A DNA stretch of 64,000 nt from Saururus chinensis (Eukaryota > Streptophyta > Magnoliopsida > Piperales > Saururaceae). The notes below the pieces were generated by a model, which had not been told where the DNA came from, searched no databases, and worked only from the letters and a program-made list of their open reading frames with translations. Where the stretch lies: the NCBI GenBank assembly GCA_035235625.1, contig CP141140.1, forward strand, positions 52,571,351-52,635,350, written 5' to 3'. This document shows positions 35,011 to 46,218 of this stretch, piece by piece; position 1 is the first letter of the stretch; each line of letters begins with the position of its first letter. A program made the translations under genes and the position numbers.

Positions 35011-36507
35011 CGTATAACATTTTAGGACAAGAGAAAAAATCAAGTTCAAAGATCTGTCATGGAAACAAAGTTCAAGATTACTCATGAATGTAGAAAAATT
35101 CAGACAACGGTTTCAAAGAACATAGGGGAAATCAACTTGGAGCAACAAAAACATACTACATAGTACTCGGAAATCAAAACCTTAGAACAATTGAGTGAAG
35201 GGTAAACTTGAAACTTAGTAAGCAGAAAGTATAAAATGGACAAGCACAAAATTGTAATCATGATTTTCACTATTTAATACCCATATTGCACATAAATCAT
35301 TCATAGCAAAATGGATTAGTCTGATGAGACGGATTACCCAGTACGAATTTCAGCTTCATCATTCGCCTCTATTGGCGCCCGCCCGATCAGAGACCGCATT
35401 CTCTCCAAAGGGGTCGGCATTAGGGGCCACCCAGCAAGAAACTGAATGCACATCTCTCGAATTAAACCTCGATAAAGAATGTTTCATCACTAATGAATTT
35501 TTACGGAGGAAGGCACTTTTCAAATGAACAAAGGTAGAAGCTTCCCTCTTGGTCTGCAAATTGGTGGCATGGAAACTGAAGTTTAGGATTGATGAATGGA
35601 GCAGAAAGAAGAATTTGATCTTGTTTGGTGCTGAAGTTTCTGGTTTCTGTCTGAACTGGACTCCAGAGGCTCAATTTCAAGTGGCTGATGTTGGAGGTTG
35701 AGCCAACCACTTCTTACATGGTAACTTTATGGACCTTCTTGAGGATGCTCGCCACGATATCTCTGGAAATACTGACAATGGAGAAAAAATTTAGCTGCAC
35801 AATGCGTATCCTTAGCTGGTCTAATCACCAATTAACGATCAGCACATCACCTGGCTTTAGCAGCTTTTGTGCTGCGACCAAGATTTTCAACAATTTCTTT
35901 TCGGAATTACTAAGAAATGGATGATTTTTATCTGTTTGCAGCCTCGGCAACTCCTCTTCCTGCACCAGGTATGATGCTCAACAACTATGTAGGCTTGACG
36001 TACGGATTAGATGCATTCAATATTTCAAGGAAGTTAAATTACACAAATGAGAGAAAAAAATATTGCCGGCTAAGAATGCATGAGCTTGAAAATATTTTAT
36101 TAAAGAAAATAAATTAAGGTTTTAAGGTTTTATTTTTCGTATAAAATCAAAGACATGTATGTACCCATTAAATAATTAAATCGTTGTATTATTGGATTGC
36201 TCGGTCCATTTTTCCTTTGGCCCTGGTCTACCCTGTGAGTTATTAAATATGATGTCATAGATGCATAATCCAAAGTTTAAAATCAGAGTTTGTATTAAAT
36301 ATGATGTCAAAGTTGAAATAAGATTTTAAATTAATTTAAATTTAAAAATTATTATACCCGATGCAATAGATTCAGAACATAAATTTTAAATAATTTATAA
36401 TTCAAAAATAAAATTCATAAAAGCATAGTTTATATCAAATCCGATATATAAGAGTTCAGACAAAATTTTTTAGATTAATTCTAATTTAAAATCAAATTTT
36501 GAATTAA

Positions 36508-36511
<4 letters not shown>
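35011..36511. other. Unassigned region upstream of the expansin-like pseudogene
   Basis: The missing first exon of the expansin-like copy would lie here but was not recognised. On the minus strand near 35900-35840 an open stretch reads LLKILVAAQKLLKPGDVLIV before a stop; it looks protein-like, but I do not recognise it. On the plus strand an exon-like piece at about 35939-35967 is flanked by TTTGCAG and GTATGATG. The rest is AT-rich. Confidence 0.4.

Positions 36512-36557
<46 letters not shown>
36512..36557. repeat. (AT)n microsatellite
   Basis: About 23 uninterrupted AT dinucleotides lie just left of the inverted family-A LTR. Confidence 0.97.
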
Positions 36558-36562
<5 letters not shown>

Positions 36563-36601
36563 TATTTCCTCTAACCAATAAAGGAAAGCTCCAATAACAT
36601 T

Positions 36602-38561
36602 TTTAACACCTCGACCTAAGAATTAACCTGGACGAGGGGTTGGAACACAAAATTGGAGTAAATTAATTTTTAATAATTTAAATAGACCAGGAGTGGCAGA
36701 GTTTGAGGGTGATCGAGATTTGTAGCATTCTTCTACATACTACGAAAATTAAGTGCTTCATTGTGCGTAGGTTGAACAAATTTAATTTTTATCTTATTTT
36801 GGATCAGACCAACATTGTCGTATTATTATTTATCTACATACATATTGAATAACATCTACGATGTTATTCTAATACGATCGAATCTAAACATAGTTCTACC
36901 TTAATGGTCAATACATACAGTAGGCAGTACAAAATCATAAAGGTCAAAATTTGTATATTTAAATATTTAATCGGAGTCATATGGAAATTCATAAATTATC
37001 GGAGCTAAACGAAAGCTAACAAATTAGCAATAACATACATCTCGCTCTATCACAGAGCGGAGCAAAACACATCATAGTAGATTGGATCGTATCCAATCAC
37101 ATCAGATCATATCAAAGCATACCAAATTAAAACAGAGCTTATCATATTAAATCAAAGTATATCAGAAAACATTGAATGAGAGTATATTATATGTCTTCAT
37201 TAACAAACGCATTCATATAATCATATATTAAATCAAAAGATCAAATGCTCCCCTATAGTTCCAAAAATAGCGGCATGTGGAGTTACTCATTTCTTTAGGG
37301 CATTCTCCCATTTAGGTTTGGAGATGGCATGTAGAGCCTCTTATTGCTCTGAAACATTTCTCTCATTGTGCCCAGAAGCGACAGACATGCACTTCCCTTT
37401 TCTAGGGCTTTCTTCACTTGTTATGCCCAAAGGCGACAAACAAAACCTCCCATTTCCCGGAGACACGTTGCTCACGCTTGAAGGCAACAGACAAAATCTC
37501 ACCTTACTCGGAGACGCTTCTCACTTTCAACAAACAAAGATGGAGTACAGAACCTCCGCCTCCCTTGGGACGATTCTCTCTCTAAGCGCCCTAAGGCGAT
37601 GGATAGAACCCCCCCTTTCCTAGGGGAGTTTTTCCCACTGCATGGCCTGTTGGTGAAAGACGGAGCCTCCCCCTACACAAGCCACTTCTCTCAATGGGGC
37701 CCGACAACGGAAAACTAAGCCTCCTCTTATTTTGGGCCACTTAACTCTCTCTTTTGGCCTAAGGGCATCAAACAGAGTCTCCTCATGCCTCAGACTATTT
37801 TCCATTTATAGAGTCACCAAGTCGAGAAGTGAATGCTTCCATTGCGTAGAACGCCCTCGAATCAGCTAAGAATGCCTCTTGAACTGGCGAAAATGGACTC
37901 AGAAGGGCTATAAAACTTTTCCCAACAATCATACGGGTTTCCTATTTATAGTGAAAAAACCTATGAGCCCAAGGAGTGTCACGCACACGCGTGTGACATG
38001 CATCCATGGCACTACTACGCGGCAAGTGAACGTGCTTGCATGCTGCATGCAGATGCAGTAGGTTGAACAAACGGCTTGCATTCTCACGGGCCCTGCGCGG
38101 TTGCAGCTCATACACTGCAGCTTGCGTGATGGCGTCGCATGGTGCGGCTCGAGCCGCTGGCATCATTGATGATGCAAGCAAATTTGTCCTTTTCTTTTTT
38201 TTATTATTATTATTTAAATATTATTTCAACTTTAAAACGTGATATCTTCTTACCTCGAAGTCGGAATCGTGCGTTCTTGGTACCAATAGACTTGTATTGA
38301 TAAACCTTTCAAAATTAGACTATACATGGGTAGGTAATTCTATACTTTTTCAATAGGTCCCACCCTATGCATCACATTTCTTGAGGTCATAACTTTCTCT
38401 CCCGACCTCGTTTTATGCTTTTTCAATTCGTTATATTATTTACTTCGAGCTCTACCTATATGTAGGAATTTTGTCCCCTAAAACACCTTAAAACTTATTT
38501 AAATTTCTATAAATACCCCTAACCCTTTGGGTTAGACATAATTGAAAAATGGGGCATTACA
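36602..38561 (-). mobile_element. Family-A LTR, inverted, probably solo
   Basis: On the minus strand it starts TGTAATGCCCCATTTTTC at 38561 and ends GGTCGAGGTGTTAAA at 36602 (GTTACA in other copies). It carries the family hallmarks: the AACGGAGGTCGGGA-like region, the GC-rich middle, a degenerate 56-bp array at 37320-37800 and the AACGTT..GGTTGCC region. No clean target duplication was seen (ACATT against CATGC), so the boundaries are less sure than for the other copies. Confidence 0.82.
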
Positions 38562-40420
38562 CATGCACGTGCCACTACTAGCTAGTGTGCTCACTTCAAT
38601 TTTCACATGCAAGTTTGCATGCATAACTGGCCAGGTCGAGTTAGGTTGGGTTAGGCTTTGTGTATTGAGTCCATTTTGAATGGACGTGTCCGATTAGGCA
38701 GGGTCTTCTCCATAACTATTTTTTGGTTCACAGTCTATGTAAGTAGTAAGAGGGTTTTTCAACAAAAAAAATATAAATTTTTTTCCCTCTTTGTCTAGGT
38801 GTCTTTAAGAGGGTAAAACACAATTTTTTGCTTTGTGAGCACGCTAATTGGAGTGATCTTTTTGCTGTTGAGAGATTGTTGTATCTTATGAGACAGACAA
38901 GTAAGTGATCTTGAGTTCCATAGTGAAAATGTAATTCTATCTTAAAGATAAAGTTGTTAAGCCTTAATATGCATTATTTATGACTTCTCCAATTTTCTTT
39001 GCAAGTAAAAATCACATCAATGAAGGATAAGCCCATTTAACATTATTTTAGGTGAAAAGTTTCCTTCAAATTTAGCCAATGGTATGGCTGTAACGGATAA
39101 GGACAACATCCTAATCTTAGGTTGAGGATTTCTAATGAAGTTAGGAAGGGCAATCAGAGGATTATGTCTTTTTGAGGCACAAAGGCAACACGTACTCTTT
39201 TATGATAAAAAACAGCCACATGTATCTCTTGATGGAAAATGTTTCTTGACCAGCTCTATGACTAGAGCTCGTGACTTTGCTATATTGGTTTTGCTATGTA
39301 CAACGTTCGAGCTCTATGTAGCATAGACACATGCTCTAATCATGGAGCTCGATCAAGCTAGACCCGTCCTTTGTGGATGCGTTTTCGTAAATTGCTTACG
39401 AGACAAAACCAGCACGTATTCGTTTTTCTTTTGGATGGTCAATTAGAAATTGGACAAGCATAGCTACGACTGCCAAATAAGGATGGATGAAACATCTCAT
39501 TCCATATGGAAAGGAATCTAACGAGCATGCGTAAGCTAATTGGCTATGAAAATGGATTGCATTTGAAGAAGTGATGGGCAAGGATGGAGCATTATTGTTC
39601 TATCATTGAACCTTCCAGTCTTGCATTCGTTATCAGTTGACCTTGGCAATCTTGTACTTTTCTTTTTGACAAGGAAGGTACATGAAACGATAAGGAGACT
39701 GCAAATTGAGCTGCCCAATCAACCAAAATAGATTAGCATACCAGGAAGGAAAAAGAGACTTGGCAATTTTATTTAAATATCCAAATCACATAATTGCATA
39801 CCAATTTGTTAATAATAATTACAATGAACATAATTGACAAATAATTACACCTTCAAGGAATCAGCGACAGAAATGGAGGCCGGGGTGACTGAACCTCACT
39901 TGTAACATGCCTAGACAAGAGAGGTCGGGGGGAGAAAGAAGTTGAGGTGCTAATGAGAAAACTTTATATCAAAGCTCTAGTTAAAGGCATACATGCTGTG
40001 AGGAAACTTTATATCCAAACTCTAGTTAAAGAAAATTTCCTCTAGCGGTTGCACCTAGGGCATTTGTGAGTGATTGTAATATGTAATATCTTGACTACAA
40101 GTTCTCCCTCTATTTTATATTAATAATTATATTTAAAAAATATTTATTTTTATTAAATAGTGAAACACATATTTAAAAGAAGAGAAAATAAGCTTATGAT
40201 ATTTTTTTTAAAGTATCCAACCACTTTAATTGAACAAAATAAATATTTAAGATGGGGAAGCATTATTTATACTATTGAGCTTAACATAAGCCGTACATGA
40301 GAGTCATTGGCATTTAAATATTTAAGATCTACGAGTATATTAGTATACCTTTAATTAAATAATTAAGTGTCTAAGGCCGTAGTACGCCGCCGACACCGAC
40401 TAACATAAAGAAGATATCGC
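38562..40420. other. Unassigned intergenic region
   Basis: No gene was recognised; open frames are short. A 30-bp phrase, GAAACTTTATATCMAARCTC plus TAGTTAAAG, is present twice (about 39957 and 40000). TTCTCCCTCTATTTTATATT near 40101 resembles a Stowaway-type end without a clear partner. A CT- and T-rich stretch near 38770 resembles LTR sequence. Confidence 0.5.
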
Positions 40421-40980
40421 CCTATAAAACATGTGGACCTCTCCCGAGTCCCGTCTTCTTCACCAGGAACACCATGGTCCAGGACGTACGCTCCGTTTTG
40501 GTGGCTTCTCGCCCACCACCACCAGTCTTGTATGCACTATACTCCGTTTTATGGCCCAGGACGTACGCTCCGTTTTGTTGGCTGCCACACCACCACCAGT
40601 CTTGTATGCACTATACTCCGTTTTGGTCATCATCGCAACCGTCAAAGAATCAGGTGGGCCGATATGGGAGACATCAGGCGGGCCTGCACTTCTCCCTACC
40701 GACGGAGCAGCGCGAGGCCACCAGGTTTTCTTCCTTCTCCAACTCTACTCAGATCGACTTCTCTGGTTCCACTTCCTTCCTCACTATCTATACGACAGTG
40801 GCCACTATAATGAGGCCTCGTCCCATTATCATCGTCATCGTACGAGGCTTTTAAAATCATGACAGTGACACGGCCATGTGCTGAGACAGATTTAAGGGGA
40901 TGTCGAGCAACAAGGCTGAGCTGCCACTTCAGTGGAGACCGTTTTAATGCTCTTACTGTCAATGACAACGACTCCTCTAA
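40421..40980 (+). other. Possible promoter-proximal region with tandem duplication and unrecognised open frames
   Basis: A TATA-like CCTATAAAACATG (40421) is followed by a 76-bp duplication: CCAGGACGTACGCTCCGTTT and CTTGTATGCACTATACTCCG occur at about 40481-40553 and again at 40557-40628. Overlapping open frames in three phases (for example 40431-40862, 143 codons) come partly from this duplication. None shows a domain. It may be a decayed gene start or random; I make no functional claim. Confidence 0.3.
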
Positions 40981-41162
40981 CTTATTAAGATTGATATCGC
41001 TCGTACTCGCACATGGGTGTTAGCACACACCTTACGCGCTTCCTTTCGGTACTGGACAAATAATGCGTGCCTGACAGCTCAAGTCCTTTTTCGTTGTCGT
41101 TACTAAATAGAAGGCCCCCTTTTTCGGTCCCCAAGTTTCGGAGGAATAGCGATTCCCACAGC

Positions 41163-41351
41163 CGATCATTTGACATGCGTTTTAAATGAGGGAAATGCTA
41201 CGCCCCCTCCATGGGAAGCTCACTCTGTCGCTCGTTGACATATGACAACTTCAAATTTCCCACAAGCGGCTCGCCCTGTCGCTCGTTAACATACGAGAAC
41301 TTCAAATTGCCCACAAGCAGATCATTTAGCATGCGTTTTAAACGAGGGAAA
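41163..41351. repeat. 160-bp tandem duplication interrupted by a solo LTR
   Basis: GATCATTTGACATGCGTTTT (41163) recurs as GATCATTTAGCATGCGTTTT (41323). The second unit continues at 42308 after the solo LTR (GGAAATGCACGCCCACTC matches GGAAATGCTACGCCCCCTC). Inside unit one a shorter duplication of GGCTCGCCCTGTCGCTCGTT also occurs. Confidence 0.82.
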
Positions 41352-42307
41352 TGTAAAGTGGCTGGCCGCTGGAAGTGTGGGGGTCACGAGCGAGCCCGGG
41401 GGTATCATAACCATCTATAATCACAACTTTAATTGTAATCTATCCCAACAATCATATATATATATAAGTAATAAATTATTAACTAAATAACATATAATAG
41501 ATAGATCGAGATAAAATTTAGGAACAAGGATACACAGCCCCTTGCACGACCTTATTCAATTAAAACATTCTCCAAGAACAAAAGAAATCAAGTAAGAATA
41601 GGGATTACCTTTTGTATGTATTAAACCCTCAATAACTTTGTTCTTGGATGCATATTTTAATAAGAAAGAAAGCCTAATGTTCCACCAACATGTCCCACCT
41701 AGGGCAAAAAATCTTCTCCTTCAATCAACCCGTCAAATGATGCGTGAGAGAGGAGAGGAGAGGGGCGGCCAACAGCCTTTTCCAAAACTTGTGCAGACCG
41801 CACCAAGGAGGGAGAGATGGGGCAGCAATTGTGAGAGAGGAGACAAGGAGTGGGGCAGCCTAAGCTTAGGGCATCTCCTCTCTTGCCCTCCTTTAGATAC
41901 CCCTCTCTTATCTCGCTTAATTGGGCTTTTAATAAGGGCTTTTCTGTTTTAATCTTTAACTTTATTTAAGAGGGTCATACATAACGGGAGTGAGTTTTGT
42001 CTCTTAGAGCCCGCGGAGGCTTGGACCCCCTGTAAATGGCCAAGCTTGCAACACACTAACCATAGGTCCCACCTTTGACACATAATTCACATGTCTAGAC
42101 TCCACAATGTGTTAATGCACATCCTAGTCACATGCCTAATGTGCGTGTACGACGAATGCTGGTCCCAATCAATTTAGTGTTATGATGGCTTATGTGGGGT
42201 TAGCGCGACTACCCCCACCACCCTTGGACCCCGTAGCCTGTACTAGTTTACCCGAACAACGATAACATTAGACCAAAACAATCCTGAGCCCATACCCTAG
42301 TCCAATA
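41352..42307 (-). mobile_element. Copia-type solo LTR (956 bp) with exact duplication
   Basis: On the minus strand it starts TATTGGACTAGGGTATGGGC at 42307 and ends GCCACTTTACA at 41352. It is flanked by GGAAA (41347-41351 and 42308-42312). The empty site can be read in the neighbouring tandem unit (GAGGGAAATGC near 41193). It is the same family as the LTR at 44718-45700, in opposite orientation. The frame at 41638-41952 has no domain. Confidence 0.88.
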
Positions 42308-42312
42308 GGAAA

Positions 42313-43150
42313 TGCACGCCCACTCTATGAGAAGCTCGCTCTATCGCCAAGTTCTTCAACCTAGTCTATTCTTCACGGCTGTTTCCTATGATAAAAATAA
42401 TGTAATTACACATACAAATGTTAATACATGCAAATAACTCACTAAAAGTTTTTTAGGGGAAGATATAAGAAGATTGTCGTTTATACGAGTTGTCACTCGT
42501 TTATGTCAATATGAGCTTGGACTTTATAGACTATTGGATTTTAATCCAACAGCGCATATAATTTTAGGTGCACTATCGGATCAAGATTCCATGGCTCTCC
42601 AAGCTCGAGATCACTCTAGCATGTGTAAAGTAAAGGTCATAATCTATGTATCCTAAATTAATAGTTTTATTTGACAAAAAAAATCACATTAATAATTTTA
42701 TTTAATTTAATTTATGTGATTATGTATTTTAAAAAGAGTATTATCATATTATTTTCTCTTCTATTAGATGTAAGTTTCACAATTCAATAACAATTATTAG
42801 TATTTCGAATATAACTATTAATATAATATGAAGAGAATACTAACTTAATCCATATAATAATATTAACTTAATTATTTTGCTATAGACAAGAGAGGGAAGT
42901 GGCACTAGAGGAAGAGCTGCCATATCCCTCAATGGAGGGATAGATTCATTAAACTCTAAAGTATGAGCTTTATCTAAGAAGGGTAGGTTTGGAAAAAAAT
43001 ATTTCCATCATCTTACATAAAATAAAATAAAATGAGTATTTGGATTACAAAATAACCAAATTTAAAAAAATAATTTACAATTAAAATTTTAAGTCTTCCA
43101 GACGCTCAAAAATGACCTTGAACAGGTTTTAAGTCTTCCAGATGCTTAAG
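42313..43150. other. Unassigned AT-rich DNA left of the copia remnant
   Basis: The first 50 bp are the rest of the 160-bp duplicated unit. After that, no recognisable gene or element end was seen. AATTAATAGTTTTATTTGAC near 42655 resembles miniature-element sequence. AAGTCTTCCAGAYGCT occurs twice at about 43092 and 43131. Confidence 0.5.
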
Positions 43151-44690
43151 AATGGCAAGTTGTTGTTCAGGAAGAGATGAATTTTATCATAAATAACAAG
43201 GTATGAGAGATAATAGATCCACCTGAAGGGTGGAAGCCCATTAGGTGTAAATGGGTATTCAAAAAGAAGTTTAAGGCTGATAAGTCTATACACAAGTACA
43301 AAGCGAGATTAATGGTCAAAGGGTTCACCTAGGTATATGAGATGGACTTTAAAAAGACATATTTACTGGTGTCAAGATTTGACTCGATTAGATATCTCTT
43401 AGCATGCGTTGCTTACTATGATTTAGAGCTACATTAAATAGATGTAAAGACTGTCTTCTTAAATTGAGATTTAGATGAAGAGATTTACATGGAACAACCT
43501 GAGCGTTTCGTAGTTCCTGGAGAGGAACACAAGGTGTACAAGCTCATAAAATCATTGTATGGCCTAAAACAATATCCGAGGTAATAGTACTTCACTTTTC
43601 ACAAGGTGATTAGTAAGTATGGGTTCATAGTAAACGAATGCAATCACTGTGTCTATACTTTTTGGGATGGGGCTAGGTATATGATGTTGTCACTGTATGT
43701 AGACGATATACTTTTGATGAGGAATGACCTAAGTATGATAGTCAGCTTAAAGGAATGACTCAAAACCCAGTTTGAGATGAAAGACATGGGGGAGGCATCT
43801 TACATCCTCGGGATAAAAATTGATAGAGATAGAAACACTAGGAAGCTTAGTATATCTTAAGAATCATACATAGAAAGCGTTCTCAAATGCTTCAATGTCA
43901 TTTGTTGGAAAACTATTGAGACCCCTATTTATAAGGGTACAATGTTGTCTAAGAGTATGACTCCTCAGACTAAGGAAGACCAACTCTGGATGGAGTCAGT
44001 GACATATGTACATGCTATTGACAGCTTGATATATGTCATTACTTGTACACAGCCTGATTTGAGTTTTGTGGTAAGCTTGTTAAGCTATTACCAAGCAAAC
44101 CCTGGTCTTCAGTACTGACAAGCTGTGAAAAGGGTATTTCGGTACCTATTAGGGTCTAAGAGTTAAAAATTCACTCATCAGGCAGAAAGTCTGTCATTGG
44201 CTAGATATAGTGATTCAGACTATGCGGGGGATCTAGATGACAGGAAATCCACTGCCGAATATGTCTTCATGTTTAGAGGCGGGGCTATATAGTAGGCAAG
44301 CAAGAAACAAAAGAGTGTTTCTATATCTACGATGGAAGCTTAGTTTTATGCATGCAGTATTACACTTCCCAAGCAGTATGGATAAATGAGTTTCTAGCAG
44401 GATTGGGGCTAGAAGGGTAGACTGATACTCCTGTCTAGATGTATTGTGATAATTTGGCAACAATGTCAACACTTTAAAATGGGGAGATCAGTGTGAGGGG
44501 GTAAACACATTGAAGTGCATTACTATTACACATTCGACATGTTATAGAGGGGAAAAGTGATTGTGAGTCATCTTCCTACTACTGAGATGTTGGCTAATCC
44601 GTTCATTGAAGCCTTAACGACGGATCTATTTTCTAAGCATGCTCATAGCATTGGTCTTGGACAGGACTAGGGCAAGTCGTTGTTTGACCA
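43150..44690 (+). pseudogene. Ty1/copia pol remnant: reverse transcriptase and RNase H
   Basis: The plus strand encodes, with several stops, the classic copia RT order: PPEGWKPIRCKWVFKKKF near 43220, KARLMVKGF near 43305, QIDVKTVFLN near 43435, EEIYMEQPERF near 43480, KLIKSLYGLKQ near 43545 and the catalytic YVDDILL at 43696-43716. RNase H follows with QPDLSFVVSLLS near 44055, RYSDSDYAGDLDDRKST near 44205 and the FSKHAHSIGL end near 44635. Stops interrupt it at many points, for example after GFT (43330) and in place of Trp/Gln codons. Gag, protease and integrase were not found on the left, so the element is 5' truncated. The 3' LTR follows. Confidence 0.93.
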
Positions 44691-44717
44691 TATGAGCCCT
44701 TCACCCATAGTGGCAGA

Positions 44718-45700
44718 TGTTGGCCATGGTATGGGCTTAGGCCGGATTTGGTCGAATGTTGTCGCAGTCTGGGTGAACCGGTATGGGCCACGGGGTCTAA
44801 GGGTGGTGGAGGCAGTCTCACTGACCCCACATGTGTCATCATTACATTAATTCGATTGGGACCCGCCGACATCACATACGCACACTAGGCATTCAACTAG
44901 GTTGTGCATTAACACATCATGGGGCCTCGACACGCGAATTATGTGTTGAGGGTGGGACTCGTGGTTAGTAAGGGGTTGACCCTGTCGTATGCTTGGCCGT
45001 GTACAAAGGGTTTAAGACTCTGCGGGCTCTGAGAAACAAAACCCGCTCCTGTTGTGTTTGACCTTCTTAATATAAGTGATAGATCTTAGCAGGGAAAACT
45101 CATAAAAAGAAAGCCCAACTAGAGGCCCAACTGAAAGGAGGAAAGGAGGAAGGGTATAAATAGGGAAAGAGGAGGGAGAGGAGTGCCCTGAGCATAGTGG
45201 CTCGCTCCCCTCCTTCTCCTCTCCCTCTTTCTCAAGTGCGGCCATCACTTGGTTTTGGTGGAAAAACCTGCTAGCCACCCTCTTCCTCTCCTCTCATCTC
45301 CTCTCCTCTCCTTCAATCCCTAACGAGGCTAACAAAGGCGATGGATCTCCTAGCTGGTTGGAGCATCAAAAGAGAGGCTTTTGGGGCGATCCATGCTCAG
45401 AAATCAATCCAAGTGAGAGGCCTTTTGAAGAATCAACACATACAAGGTATTTGTTCTATCCCCTCTTGTTTTTGTTGAGATTAATTGTGCAAATTAAAGG
45501 ATTCAAAGGGCATGCAAGGGCTAGACAGCCCATTGTCCCTATTTATATTTCCTCTATGCTTAATCTATAATTGAGATATGATTTATTGCTAATTGATTAG
45601 AGGTTTATGCATAATTATTATAGATTAAATCAAAAAAATAATTTTTGATTAGTGCACTACCCCCATCCCACCGTATTTCCGTTAGTCCAGCCATTCTTCA
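44718..45700 (+). mobile_element. 3' LTR of the copia element
   Basis: It begins TGTTGGCCATGGTATGGG just after the purine-rich AGTGGCAGA tract and ends CCAGCCATTCTTCA, by alignment with the solo LTR at 41352-42307. A promoter-like GGTATAAATAGGG lies near 45150, followed by a CT-rich stretch (45180-45310). Sense orientation agrees with the pol remnant. Confidence 0.82.
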
Positions 45701-46218
45701 TATTTAGGAGATGCCTGATCAAACGCGTCCTTTGCTTTAAGCTGGCTAGCTATGAACTTTTTGATGCAATCAACCAAACCGTGAAATTGAGAGCACTAAG
45801 TAGGGTATGCTTTTTTCATACATAGGACCCAATGAAGTATTTTTAATACTTTATGATAATGAACCCTACATCGATGACGGCGTTAAGGCATGACACCGCC
45901 AATAATATTAGTGCTAACGTCAGTTAACGTGTGCCCATCCGCAGGGCTCCCTATCCTGTTAATTTCTCACGTGATCGCATGGAAATTTCTTCGAAAGCAT
46001 ACTTGTTTATTTGTCACGTGATAAAGTCGTGACATCGCACAGGCCCAGTACTGTTGTAGCGGAAGACTGGCCCACGAGTACCGTTGTTCTCTATAAGTAG
46101 GACCCCAACACAGAACTAGCCTTCTAAGACGGGGAAGCCGGTAGACTCAGGCTAACCTTCCTTCCTTCCTTCCTTCCGTCAGTTCCTTGGTTTTCGCCTT
46201 CCTTCTTCCTTTCCTCTC
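45701..46218 (+). promoter_or_regulatory. Promoter and 5' UTR of the AVT1-like transporter gene
   Basis: A TATA-like CTATAAGTAG at 46091-46100 lies about 120 bp before the start codon. Two G-box cores (CACGTG in TCACGTGAT) are at 45968-45973 and 46015-46020, sites bound by bZIP and bHLH factors in plants. A CCTT microsatellite in the 5' UTR (about 46159-46178) directly precedes the start. Regulation by G-box factors is inferred, not shown. The copia LTR ends only about 390 bp upstream of the TATA-like box. Confidence 0.6.

Noticed and set aside
41638-41952. 104-codon open frame
   Set aside because: It lies antisense within a solo copia LTR and has no domain.
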